Source: Hyphomonas sp. (lineage in GTDB: Bacteria > Pseudomonadota > Alphaproteobacteria > Caulobacterales > Hyphomonadaceae). Taken from it: a DNA stretch of 64,000 nucleotides. This document shows positions 17,674-25,111 of the stretch, one piece after another; the stretch's first letter is position 1, and the number at the start of each line of letters is the position of its first letter. The stretch is taken from positions 1-64,000 of the forward strand of contig VMTE01000036.1 in NCBI GenBank assembly GCA_013791775.1, written 5' to 3'. The notes beneath the pieces are model-generated. The model saw only the letters and a program-made list of their open reading frames with translations, was not told where the DNA came from and searched no databases. Both the position numbers and the translations under genes were made by a program.

Positions 17674-18888
17674 ATGGCCTACGATACTGCCGAGCAACTC
17701 GAAGCATTCCGCCTGGAAACGCGCAAATGGCTGGAAGCGAATTGCCCGCCCTCGATGCGCACACCGATGCCGGACGACGAAATTGTCTGGGGCGGGCGCA
17801 ATGCCACCTTCAAGAACCCCGAGTCCAAACTCTGGCTCGACCGGATGGGCGAGAAGGGCTGGACCTCGCCGCAATGGCCCAAGGAATATGGTGGCGGCGG
17901 GCTCAACCGCGAGGAAGCCCGCGTGCTGGAGCAGGAGCTGCGCCGCATCAAGGCGCGCCCGCCGCTGTTCTCGTTCGGCCTGTGGATGTTCGGCCCGGCG
18001 CTGCTGGAATTCGGCAACCATGAGCAGAAGCTGCGCTTCATCCCGGATATCCTGAAGGGCAAGATCCGCTGGTGCCAGGGCTATTCGGAGCCGGGCGCGG
18101 GCTCGGACCTCGCCGGCCTGCAGACCCGCTGCGAGGACAAGGGCGACCATTACCTGATCAACGGCCAGAAGGTGTGGACCTCCTACGCCGACAAGGCCGA
18201 CTGGATCTTCTGCCTGGTGCGCACCGACACCTCGACCAAGCATGAAGGCATCAGCTTCATCCTGTTCGACATGAAGAGCCCCGGCGTCGAGGCGCGCCCG
18301 ATCCAGCTGATTTCCGGCGAGAGCCCGTTCTGCGAAACCTTCTTCACCGATGTGAAGGTGCCCAAGGATCAACTCGTCGGCCGGGTGAATGGCGGCTGGG
18401 AGATTGCCAAACGGCTCTTGCAGTTCGAGCGCTCGTCGATCTCGGCGGGCGGATTTGGCGGCACCGGCGGCTCGGGCATCCTCGGGCCGGACGATTATGC
18501 CAAGCAGCATATCGGCACCGACGAGAGCGGACGCCTGCTGGACGGCGACCTGCGCGGCCGGATCACCGATCACAAGATGTATGTGAAGGCGTTCTCGCTG
18601 ACCGTGCAGCGCCAGACCGAGCAGGCGAAGGCGGGCCAGGCCGTGGGTCATACCGCGTCGATCCTGAAATACGCCGCCGCCAAGATGAACCAGGACCGGC
18701 ACGAGCTGCTGATAGAGGCGCTCGGCACCGAGGGGCTCGGCTGGGAAGGCGAGGGCTTCGATAAGAATGCCAAGAAGGTCACCCGCCAGTGGCTGCGCTC
18801 GAAGGGCAACTCCATCGAGGGCGGCACGTCCGAGATCAATCTCAACGTCATCGCCAAGCGCGTGCTCGGCCTGAAGGATCATCAGTAG
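17674..18888 (+). CDS. Acyl-CoA dehydrogenase family protein
   Basis: 404 aa FAD-dependent acyl-CoA dehydrogenase for the first step of beta-oxidation-like pathways. Motifs include WCQGYSEPGAGSDLAGL (flavin/substrate binding) and KVWTSYADKADWIFCLVRT. The C-terminal helix has EGGTSEINLNVIAKRVLG. It is of the longer type with an insertion near residues 265-300. The start at 17674 is set by GAGGGAG upstream. It is first in a three-gene operon with an isomerase-like gene and a second dehydrogenase. Confidence 0.92.
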   Translation: MAYDTAEQLEAFRLETRKWLEANCPPSMRTPMPDDEIVWGGRNATFKNPESKLWLDRMGEKGWTSPQWPKEYGGGGLNREEARVLEQELRRIKARPPLFSFGLWMFGPALLEFGNHEQKLRFIPDILKGKIRWCQGYSEPGAGSDLAGLQTRCEDKGDHYLINGQKVWTSYADKADWIFCLVRTDTSTKHEGISFILFDMKSPGVEARPIQLISGESPFCETFFTDVKVPKDQLVGRVNGGWEIAKRLLQFERSSISAGGFGGTGGSGILGPDDYAKQHIGTDESGRLLDGDLRGRITDHKMYVKAFSLTVQRQTEQAKAGQAVGHTASILKYAAAKMNQDRHELLIEALGTEGLGWEGEGFDKNAKKVTRQWLRSKGNSIEGGTSEINLNVIAKRVLGLKDHQ

Positions 18889-18892
18889 TCCG

Positions 18893-19519
18893 ATGATCGA
18901 GTTCTGGTTCGAGTTCGCCTCAACCTATTCCTACCCGGCAGCCATGCGGATCGAGAAGGTCGCGGGCGCTGCGGGGCTGGGCGTGGTGTGGAAACCGATG
19001 TTGCTCGGGCCGCTGTTCAACAGCCAGCAGGGGCTGAAGGACAGCCCGTTCAATGCTTTCCCGGTCAAGGGCAAATATATGTGGCGCGACCTTGAGCGGA
19101 CCTGCATCGATGAAGGCCTGCCCCTGCGCCGGCCGGATATCTTCCCGCAGGACGGGCTGAAGGCGGCGCGCATGGTGCTGGCTCTGCCGGATGCGGCACG
19201 GCCGGATTTCGTGCGCGCGGTGTACAGGGCGAACTTCGTTGAAGGCGCCATTATATCCGACGACAGCGTTCTCGCGGGGATTCTCGCCCGCTTGGGACAT
19301 TCGCCGGAGGCTGTGTTCGCGAAGGCGGCGACCGATCCCGTGAAGGCCGAACTGAAAAAGAATACCGAAGAAGCAGCCGCGCGCGGCGTGTTTGGCGCGC
19401 CGACTTTCTTTGCGCCGGACGGCGAAATGTTCTGGGGCAATGACCGGCTGGAACAGGCCGTGCGTTGGGCCCGCAAAGTCAAGAACCAATCAATCGACAC
19501 AAAGGTGGACGCGTCATGA
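18893..19519 (+). CDS. 2-hydroxychromene-2-carboxylate isomerase family protein
   Basis: 208 aa DsbA/kappa-GST-like fold protein. The N-terminus IEFWFEFASTYSYPAAMRIE and the C-terminal GVFGAPTFFAPDGEMFWGNDRLEQA match the HCCA isomerase family, which act in aromatic ring breakdown or as glutathione-dependent isomerases. The active-site Ser (in FASTYSY) is present. It lies between two acyl-CoA dehydrogenase genes and its stop overlaps the start of the second one (ATGA), so they are coupled. Confidence 0.88.
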   Translation: MIEFWFEFASTYSYPAAMRIEKVAGAAGLGVVWKPMLLGPLFNSQQGLKDSPFNAFPVKGKYMWRDLERTCIDEGLPLRRPDIFPQDGLKAARMVLALPDAARPDFVRAVYRANFVEGAIISDDSVLAGILARLGHSPEAVFAKAATDPVKAELKKNTEEAAARGVFGAPTFFAPDGEMFWGNDRLEQAVRWARKVKNQSIDTKVDAS

Positions 19520-20652
19520 GTTTTATCCTCACCGAAGACCAGGAAATGCTGCGCGAGACGGCGATGGCGTTTGCGCAGGGCGAACTGCCGATCTCGCACC
19601 TGCGCGCGCTGCGCGACTCAGGTGCCAATGGTGACGATCCGGCCTCGCGCAAGAAGCTCGCCGAGCTGGGTTTCTTCGGCGTGATCATTCCGGACGAGCC
19701 GGGCGGGGAGACGTTCGGGCTGACCGGCCTCGGCCAGATCCTCGAAGCGCAGGGGCGCACACTGGCGGCCACGCCGCTGATGCAGACAGCGCTGATCGCG
19801 GCCTCGGCCCTGCAGCTCGGCGGCACGCCCGCGCAGAAGGCCGAGTGGCTGCCGAAGATTGCGGCCGGCGAGGCGACGTTTGCGCTGGCGCTCGACGAGT
19901 CGGCACACTTTTCGCCCTACGCCGTCGCCACCGAGGCCGAGCGCGACGGGAAGGGTTTCACGCTGAACGGTCTCAAGAAATACGTGCCGGATGGTCATTA
20001 TGCGGACGTTTTCATCGTCGCGGCGCGCACCTTCGGCGAGGCGGGTGACCGGCATGGTATCAGCCTGTTCCTGGTGCCGCGCGGCGCCAAGGGCGTCACG
20101 GTTGAGGCGCTGAAGACGGTGGACAGCCACGGCGCGGCGCACATCAGTTTCGACGACGTGCACGTGACCGATGCGGCGCTGCTCGGGCCGGCCGATGAGG
20201 GCGCGGACATCCTCGATCCGGTGCTTGACCGCGCGGCGATCGGCATGGCCGCCGAGATGCTCGGATCGGCGCAGGCGGCGTTCGACATGACGCTCGACTA
20301 CCTGAACAATCGCAAGCAGTTCGGCCAGCTGATCGGTTCTTTCCAGTCGCTGCAACACCGCGCGGCGAAGATGTTCGTGGAGCTGGAAATGACGCGGTCC
20401 TGCGTGGCGGCGGCGCTGGATGCGGCGGATGCCGGCAAGCCGGATCTTGCCGAGCTGGCCAGTCTCGCCAAGGCGAAGGCGGGCGAGCTGGTGCACATGG
20501 TGTCGAATGACTGCGTGCAGATGCATGGCGGCATCGGCATGACCGACGCCGCCGAGCCCGGCTTCTACATGAAGCGGGCCCGGGTGCAGGAAGCGCTCTA
20601 CGGCTCGGCCAGCTGGCACCGCGACCGGTATGCGAAGCTGAACGGGTTCTGA
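19516..20652 (+). CDS. Acyl-CoA dehydrogenase family protein (second)
   Basis: 378 aa. The shorter dehydrogenase partner: MSFILTEDQEMLRETAMAFAQ at the N-terminus, a flavin-binding middle region (FALALDESAHFSPYAVATEAERDG in place of the usual canonical sequence), and C-terminal QMHGGIGMTDAAEPGFYMKRA. The substrate-binding motif is less canonical than in the first dehydrogenase, as is typical for two-subunit (heteromeric) acyl-CoA dehydrogenases such as those acting on sterol or bile-acid side chains. Pairing with 17674-18888 is inference from the operon. Confidence 0.9.
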   Translation: MSFILTEDQEMLRETAMAFAQGELPISHLRALRDSGANGDDPASRKKLAELGFFGVIIPDEPGGETFGLTGLGQILEAQGRTLAATPLMQTALIAASALQLGGTPAQKAEWLPKIAAGEATFALALDESAHFSPYAVATEAERDGKGFTLNGLKKYVPDGHYADVFIVAARTFGEAGDRHGISLFLVPRGAKGVTVEALKTVDSHGAAHISFDDVHVTDAALLGPADEGADILDPVLDRAAIGMAAEMLGSAQAAFDMTLDYLNNRKQFGQLIGSFQSLQHRAAKMFVELEMTRSCVAAALDAADAGKPDLAELASLAKAKAGELVHMVSNDCVQMHGGIGMTDAAEPGFYMKRARVQEALYGSASWHRDRYAKLNGF

Positions 20653-20671
20653 TCTCCGAATCCACTTCAAA

Positions 20672-20708
20672 AAAATCGCCGCCTCGGTTCAGCCGGGGCG
20701 GCGATTTT
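20672..20708. terminator. Bidirectional terminator between acd and DUF2853 genes
   Basis: AAAATCGCCGCC, a 13-base loop and GGCGGCGATTTT make a perfect 12-bp stem with A/T runs on both sides, so it can end transcription from both converging genes. Confidence 0.85.
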
Positions 20709-20727
20709 CGTTCGGGAAAGGGGGGGA

Positions 20728-21090
20728 TCAGGCCGCTTTCAGCGCGGCGGCCTTCTTCAATTCCTTGGCCACGAGATAATAGACCACGGGGCGATGTTTC
20801 GCGCGCACCGCGCGGCCGTATTTCTCAACTGCGGCCTTGAGGGCGGCGTGGCCTTTCGCTTCGTCCGTGACGCCGAGCTTCTTCACGATGAAGCTGGTCC
20901 GTACACGTTCCATCTCGTCCTTGTTCGATGCAGCAACCGTAGCCGAGTCGGATTTGTAGATGGAGGGGCCGCTCGCCTTGACGCACGCATCAAGCAGCGC
21001 AAGATCCGGCCTTGCTTCACCGACCTTTTCCTTCAGGTCGGCGATGTACTTCTCGACAAGCAGTTCCTTCGCACTGGGCGCTTTCGCCAT
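20728..21090 (-). CDS. DUF2853 family protein
   Basis: 120 aa, the typical length of DUF2853. The family features are the N-terminal LLVEKYIADLKEKVGEARPDLALLDACVKASGPSIYKSDSATVA, a central VRTSFIVKKLGV and a C-terminal YGRAVRAKHRPVVYYLVAKEL. Small cytoplasmic helical protein of unknown function. Single gene; convergent with the acyl-CoA dehydrogenase operon. Confidence 0.85.
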   Translation of the reverse strand: MAKAPSAKELLVEKYIADLKEKVGEARPDLALLDACVKASGPSIYKSDSATVAASNKDEMERVRTSFIVKKLGVTDEAKGHAALKAAVEKYGRAVRAKHRPVVYYLVAKELKKAAALKAA

Positions 21091-21151
21091 GGGGTGTTTT
21101 CCTTTTCTGGTTTGTCTGCCGTGGCTCCGTAAAGGAGCGTGACAATGCGTT

Positions 21152-21179
21152 GGGAGGCGGAGCGATCGCCCCGCCTCCC
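21152..21179. promoter_or_regulatory. GC-rich hairpin in the DUF2853/SIMPL gap
   Basis: GGGAGGCGG and CCGCCTCCC are a perfect 9-bp inverted repeat around a 10-base loop. It resembles the curli hairpin at 10321 in sequence. It lies 62-90 bases upstream of the DUF2853 start and downstream of the SIMPL gene, both on the minus strand. No T-run directly follows. Confidence 0.5.
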
Positions 21180-21252
21180 CTTAAGACGCCAGTTTGGCAA
21201 AAGGATCAACCCTTTTTGACCAAGCGAAGAAAAACAATCCGTATAGGGATTA

Positions 21253-22155
21253 TTACTGTTCGATCTTGTAGATCATGCAGACGCTGGAGGAAACGCCTTG
21301 CGTCTTGTCATCCGAAGGCAGGTTCAGCGAGTCGATGTCGGCCTGCGTGATGGTGACCTGCCGGCCGTCGATCATGCCCGAGGCGAGCGGGGCAGGCGGC
21401 GGCGGGGGCGGAGGCGGCGGGGCCATCGCGTAGGCGGCCTTGTCGTAGTAGTCATAGTCGCTGCCCGCCATTGAGGACCAGCCGCCGAGGCAGGGACCGG
21501 AGCCTTCCTGCACAACCATCAGCTTGCCGAGCTTTCCGCCGCTGGCCGCCGCCGTTGCCTTGGCGCGCGCGGCGCCGTCCTTCACAGCGGCTTCATAGGC
21601 TTCGCGGTTGAGCTCTGTCGTGCGTTCGAGATAGGTCGAGAGGCCCGAGGCGTTTTCCGGGCCGAGCGCCAGCGCGCCGGCGCGGGCGGTGCCGGCTTTG
21701 GAGACATCCTCGACGGTTACGCTGAGTGAGACGCGCGCCTCATAGGCGCGGATCTTGTCGGAGCGCTCGTTGTCGATGCGGTTGCCGTCTTTGTCCTTGT
21801 ACTGCTCATACAGCGCCGTGACATTCACCGAAGACTGGATCACCGAGTCCTTGCCGGCGGCCTTCTTGATCGTCTCGTAGGCAAGGCGGCCGCGCTCGAC
21901 GGCGAGTTGCATGGCCTTTTTGGAATCCTTGTCGGTTTCCAGATAGGTGACGTTGAACGCCGCGCGGTTCGGCATCACCTGCATGTCGGCGCGGCCCATC
22001 ACTTCGATCACCGGCACGCGCGTCCAGTAGGGCGTGGTGAAGGCCTGGTCCTGGAAGTCAGGCGCGCCCTGGGCGAGCGCCGGCAGGAAAGCGGCCGCCG
22101 CGCAGGTCGCGGTGAGGCCGGCCGTGAAACGGGTCAGGAAGGTGCGATGTAGCAT
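21253..22155 (-). CDS. SIMPL domain (DUF541) secreted protein
   Basis: 300 aa. Signal peptide at residues 1-29 (AFLPALAQG). The SIMPL domain covers about residues 45-230: VIEVMGRADMQVMPNRAAFNVTYLETD at its start and AARAKATAAASGGKLGKLMVVQEG at its end. A run of nine prolines (about residues 247-256) separates the domain from a C-terminal tail with a Cys (SSSVCMIYKIEQ). SIMPL proteins are periplasmic or outer-membrane associated with unclear roles in stress. The ATG at 22155 is preceded by GGGGA; an in-frame TTG lies 12 bases upstream. Confidence 0.87.
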   Translation of the reverse strand: MLHRTFLTRFTAGLTATCAAAAFLPALAQGAPDFQDQAFTTPYWTRVPVIEVMGRADMQVMPNRAAFNVTYLETDKDSKKAMQLAVERGRLAYETIKKAAGKDSVIQSSVNVTALYEQYKDKDGNRIDNERSDKIRAYEARVSLSVTVEDVSKAGTARAGALALGPENASGLSTYLERTTELNREAYEAAVKDGAARAKATAAASGGKLGKLMVVQEGSGPCLGGWSSMAGSDYDYYDKAAYAMAPPPPPPPPPAPLASGMIDGRQVTITQADIDSLNLPSDDKTQGVSSSVCMIYKIEQ

Positions 22156-22259
22156 GTGTATCCCCAAAAAGACTTATATCTGACGGTTGCCGCGCCGGGC
22201 GCGGCAACGGGGAAACTATCGTCGTCTCAATGTGTCGGCACAATGGCCAGCGCGGGGCC

Positions 22260-22736
22260 TTATGCGTTCGCTTCGGCCTGGAGCAGCGTGTAGCGCTCGA
22301 TTCCGATCCGCTCGATCAGGGAGAATTGCGTCTCGAGGAAATCGACGTGTTCTTCCTCGTTGTGGAGGATCTTGCCGAAGAGATCGCGGCTCACATAGTC
22401 GCGCACCGTCTCGCAATGCTGCATCGCGTCGCGGAGCAGGGGGATGGCGATGTTCTCCATCTTGAGGTCTGCGGCGAGTATCTCCTCGACACTCTCACCG
22501 ATGTACAGCTTGCCGAGGTCCTGGAGGTTCGGCAGGCCGCCGAGGAACAGGATGCGCTCGATCAGCCAGTCGGCGTGGTGCATCTCCTCGATCGATTCCT
22601 CGTGCTCCTTCTTGCCAAGCTTCGAGACGCCCCAATCCTTCAGCATCCGGGAATGCAGGAAATACTGGTTGATGGCCGTCAGCTCGTTCTTGAGGGCGAG
22701 ATTGAGGAATTCGATGACTTTCTTGTCGCCTTGCAT
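22260..22736 (-). CDS. bfr: Bacterioferritin
   Basis: 158 aa heme-containing ferritin that stores iron in a 24-subunit shell. The ferroxidase ligands are in LKNELTAINQYFLHSR, KKEHEESIEEMHHADWLIER and LHNEEEHVDFLE. The heme-ligand Met is in the EEMHHADWL segment (about residue 52). CAGGAG precedes the ATG. A bacterioferritin-associated ferredoxin gene lies upstream on the same strand. The leader holds a small inverted repeat (GTTACG at 22774-22779 and 22760-22765, minus strand). Confidence 0.95.
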   Translation of the reverse strand: MQGDKKVIEFLNLALKNELTAINQYFLHSRMLKDWGVSKLGKKEHEESIEEMHHADWLIERILFLGGLPNLQDLGKLYIGESVEEILAADLKMENIAIPLLRDAMQHCETVRDYVSRDLFGKILHNEEEHVDFLETQFSLIERIGIERYTLLQAEANA

Positions 22737-22836
22737 GGGCGCGCTCCTGTCGGCTGGGAGTTACGGAGAAGTACGTAACCTTATAGGAGAATCCGCCGGG
22801 CGGTACAATAAAATCCCCAATAAAATCAAACATATA

Positions 22837-22857
22837 TGCAAGTGCGACACACTTGCA
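22837..22857. promoter_or_regulatory. Palindrome between bfd and bfr
   Basis: TGCAAGTG-CGACA-CACTTGCA is a perfect 8-bp inverted repeat with a 5-base centre. It lies 100 bases upstream of bfr and 61 bases downstream of bfd. Its size fits a dimeric repressor site, plausibly of the Fur family given the neighbours, but I cannot match it to a certain consensus. Confidence 0.55.
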
Positions 22858-22917
22858 AACCCGCCGGCGCGGGCGCGAAGGGCTTGAATTGAAACGGTTT
22901 TGGCCGGGGCGGGCGGC

Positions 22918-23118
22918 CTATTCGGCCGCCAGGACGTTCATCTGCGGAGCGCAGCGGTCCATCTGTTCGGAGATCATTTCGCCGAGGGTGGTCGAGCATT
23001 TCCCGCAATTGAACTTGCAGCCATGGTGGGCCTGCACGGCATTCGGGCTGCGCGCGCCCGACGCGACGGCCTCGCGGACCGACCGGCAGTTGATACGATT
23101 GCAGACGCAAATGATCAT
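22918..23118 (-). CDS. bfd: Bacterioferritin-associated ferredoxin
   Basis: 66 aa [2Fe-2S] protein. The four ligands form C-x-C near the start (IICVCNRI) and C-x2-C (CKFNCGKC), the Bfd/BFD-like pattern. It docks on bacterioferritin and reduces its iron for release. The start is taken at MIICVCN; two in-frame upstream starts (ATG at 23127, TTG at 23133) would add 3 to 5 residues. It sits upstream of bfr on the same strand, the usual partner. Confidence 0.9.
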   Translation of the reverse strand: MIICVCNRINCRSVREAVASGARSPNAVQAHHGCKFNCGKCSTTLGEMISEQMDRCAPQMNVLAAE

Positions 23119-23195
23119 GAGAACCATTTGCAAGACTTGAGAATGAGTGTCAATCGAAGTTTCAGGTTAATCCCTGCGCCGCCGCGCCGCAGGTC

Positions 23196-23423
23196 TCAGG
23201 ACTGCGGCGGGCCCTGCCAGCCGAACACGGATTCGACGTCGGTTCCGAAGATCCGGGCGATCCGGAAGGCGCTTTCGAGGGAGGGGGAATACTTGCCGAG
23301 CTCGATGGCGATCACCGTCTGCCGGGTCACGCCGATGGCGCCGGCGAGGGCGGACTGGCTCATCTGCCCATGCTGCTCGCGCAGCTCCCGGATGCGGTTG
23401 GTGATCGGCGGGGGCTTCGCCAT
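23196..23423 (-). CDS. XRE-family helix-turn-helix regulator
   Basis: 75 aa, a single HTH_3 domain: IRELREQHGQMSQSALAGAIGVTRQTVIAIELGKYSPSLESAFRIARIFGTDVESVF. This is the small YozG/PfoR-like type that usually pairs with a membrane protein gene. Its start lies three bases behind the stop of the membrane protein gene, in the same operon. It probably binds the palindromic DNA upstream of the operon at about 23894-23968. Confidence 0.88.
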   Translation of the reverse strand: MAKPPPITNRIRELREQHGQMSQSALAGAIGVTRQTVIAIELGKYSPSLESAFRIARIFGTDVESVFGWQGPPQS

Positions 23424-23426
23424 GGC

Positions 23427-23876
23427 TCAGACGCCCCGGCGGTAGAGGACGATCTGGAAGACGTATTCCGCGATCTGGCCCAGCATCAGGCTGAGGAAGA
23501 CGAGGTGGAACAGCATGTTGCCGTCGTCGTTCACCGCATAATGCCAGAGCGCGCCGAGGGCGGGCACAACGATCACATAACCCGCCCAGTTGCCGGCCTT
23601 GTCGCCGATGATCTTCTCGCGCTCATCGGCAGGCGCGCCGGCCTCGCGCGGCGAGGCGGCGGCGAGGGCGGACATGAGCACCACCGAGGCAATCACGATC
23701 ACCACGACATAGGCGATGACGAAGCCGATGAGCGGCGGCGCCGTCTGGCCGAGGGCGCGCGAGGCGCTGACCATCATGTTGAAATAGAAGGCGGCGCCGC
23801 CAATCAGGATAAGGGCCATCGCCCAGGCGGTCTTCTCGCGGAACGGCATGTTCCGGAACACGGCGGCGGGGGACAT
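23427..23876 (-). CDS. Small integral membrane protein paired with XRE regulator
   Basis: 149 aa with four hydrophobic helices (about residues 16-36, 47-70, 94-112 and 120-142). A cytoplasmic loop ASPREAGAPADEREKIIGDKAGN lies between helices 2 and 3; the DEREK...D pattern occurs in DUF2178-like proteins often encoded beside small XRE regulators. Function unknown. CAGGAG precedes the ATG. Confidence 0.8.
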   Translation of the reverse strand: MSPAAVFRNMPFREKTAWAMALILIGGAAFYFNMMVSASRALGQTAPPLIGFVIAYVVVIVIASVVLMSALAAASPREAGAPADEREKIIGDKAGNWAGYVIVVPALGALWHYAVNDDGNMLFHLVFLSLMLGQIAEYVFQIVLYRRGV

Positions 23877-23893
23877 GGGCGAACTCCTGACCT

Positions 23894-23968
23894 GTCAAAA
23901 ATACTATACATCGACAGATAGTCGAAGATTTTTGACGTGTCAAATATTTTCGACATGTTATATTTGAC
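23894..23968. promoter_or_regulatory. Two back-to-back inverted repeats with GTCAAA half-sites
   Basis: GTCAAAAAT at 23894 pairs with ATTTTTGAC at 23928-23936 (perfect 9 bp), and GTCAAATAT at 23939 pairs with ATATTTGAC at 23960-23968 (perfect 9 bp). CGAC words fall inside both units. The second unit is also the left end of the transposon. The region is the promoter of the membrane protein/XRE operon, so the XRE protein is the obvious candidate ligand for at least the first unit. Confidence 0.55.
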
Positions 23969-23975
23969 GTACCCA
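23939..23975 (+). repeat. Left terminal inverted repeat of IS1595-family element
   Basis: Begins GTCAAATATTTTCGACATG and ends TTGACGTACCCA. It matches the reverse complement of 27198-27234 at 32 of 37 positions, with 12 uninterrupted identical bases at the inner end. Confidence 0.75.
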
Positions 23976-23978
23976 ACC

Positions 23979-24845
23979 ATGATTGAAGATGCTAGAGGTT
24001 GCGCCGACACCGGCGCCGAATCGCGTTCTCGTTGGCCGCAGCCGGGTGAGCTGTGGAGCCTATGGAAGCTTATGATCCAGTACGAGATACCCGAGTTTGT
24101 TGAGCTGGGCGAAACTCTGACGGAAGTCAGGGAACTGTACGTCTATAGCAAAGCCATGGGCGTTATCGATGACAGCAAGAAGTCGGAAGTGTCGGTGGCT
24201 ATCAGGGCTATGTCATCACTTGCCGCCAAGATGAGAATGCGCGCCTTGGAGAACCAACTCGACAGATATGAAGCGAACGTCCCCTACACCGTTGAAGCAT
24301 GGGATATGCTGGTAGACAGCTTTATGTCCAACATGGAAACAGCGGTGCTGTTCCTGGTGCCGACTGATCGCCAGAAATTCTTTGAAGATAAGTCCCCGTT
24401 CGGCCGCCCAGTAGAGTTGAGCTTCAAGCCCCTTCTTGATGAAATCGAGTGCGCCAGATTGTGTTTGGGGTACGGTCAGCCCACCGCTTCTGTGTTCCAC
24501 ATGATGCGCGTTATGGAGGGAGCCGTATCGCTCTTGGCCAAACAGCTTCAGCTTCCTGATACTACTCTGGAGTGGGGGAAACTATTGTCGGGTATCGACG
24601 CCAAAATCAAGGACATGGCTAAAGACGACGACCGAAAAAAGTGGAGCGAGCGCCGAGCCCACCTTTGGCACGTCAAAGAATGCTGGCGGAACGACACGAT
24701 GCACCCAAGGCGCTCGTACTCGCAAACTCAAGCCGAGGAGCTATTCAGCGCGGTAGGCGTCTTTATGCGCTCGCTGGTCATTTTGACTCCAGAGGGTAAC
24801 ACCACGGTCGCAAAAATACTTCGTGAGGCGGCTGGCGAAGATTGA
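23979..24845 (+). CDS. HEPN-like protein, transposon cargo
   Basis: 288 aa if started at the ATG at 23979; an ATG at 23955 lies inside the terminal repeat, and one at 24090 would give a shorter protein. I see no good ribosome site for any of them. Mostly helical and acidic, no signal peptide or membrane helix. The C-terminal 110 residues contain HMMRVMEGAVSLLAKQL and later WRNDTMHP, where R-N-x3-H fits the Rx4-6H catalytic motif of HEPN ribonuclease domains. The N-terminal two thirds are not recognised. Lower GC than the chromosome. A HEPN RNase role in defence or growth arrest is inference. Confidence 0.6.
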   Translation: MIEDARGCADTGAESRSRWPQPGELWSLWKLMIQYEIPEFVELGETLTEVRELYVYSKAMGVIDDSKKSEVSVAIRAMSSLAAKMRMRALENQLDRYEANVPYTVEAWDMLVDSFMSNMETAVLFLVPTDRQKFFEDKSPFGRPVELSFKPLLDEIECARLCLGYGQPTASVFHMMRVMEGAVSLLAKQLQLPDTTLEWGKLLSGIDAKIKDMAKDDDRKKWSERRAHLWHVKECWRNDTMHPRRSYSQTQAEELFSAVGVFMRSLVILTPEGNTTVAKILREAAGED

Positions 24846-24846
24846 A

Positions 24847-24882
24847 TAAAAAAAGCCGCCGGGCTGGTGATAGCCCGGCGGC
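24847..24882 (-). terminator. Strong terminator for the protease/64-aa genes
   Basis: GCCGCCGGGCT and AGCCCGGCGGC form a perfect 11-bp stem with a six-base loop. On the minus strand it is followed by seven T, so it ends the operon running leftwards. It starts just after the HEPN-like gene's stop codon and may also slow transcription from that side. Confidence 0.88.
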
Positions 24883-24916
24883 TCTCTGGGAAGGCTTTGG
24901 TCTGGGCGGCTGATCG

Positions 24917-25111
24917 CTAGGCGGCTTCGTTTGCACCTTGCTCTATGTTTTCTGCCCGCTCACCGGCCTCTTTAATGGCCTCGCCAATCTCAAAACCGAC
25001 GATAGTCCAACGCAAATCTTGCTGCAGGTCAGGATTTTTTCGTTGATTTGCCAGCTCTTTTGCGGAGATTGGTTTGTGTGGGTTTGGGTCTAGTCTTTGT
25101 TGGCTGCGCAT
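24917..25111 (-). CDS. Small protein overlapping the protease gene
   Basis: 64 aa. GGAGG lies six bases before the ATG at 25111, inside the coding sequence of the protease gene, which it overlaps by 83 bases in another frame. The sequence is charged: a basic, Pro-rich start (RLDPNPHKPISAKELANQ), then a central helix WTIVGFEIGEAIKEAGERAENIEQG. I do not recognise the family. The overlap and ribosome site suggest translation coupled to the protease, so it could be an adaptor, inhibitor or antitoxin, which is only a guess. Confidence 0.6.
   Translation of the reverse strand: MRSQQRLDPNPHKPISAKELANQRKNPDLQQDLRWTIVGFEIGEAIKEAGERAENIEQGANEAA

Noticed and set aside
23930-23938. Target-site duplication of the IS1595-type element
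   Set aside because: The eight bases outside each repeat (TTTTGACG and TTCCCCGA) do not match.
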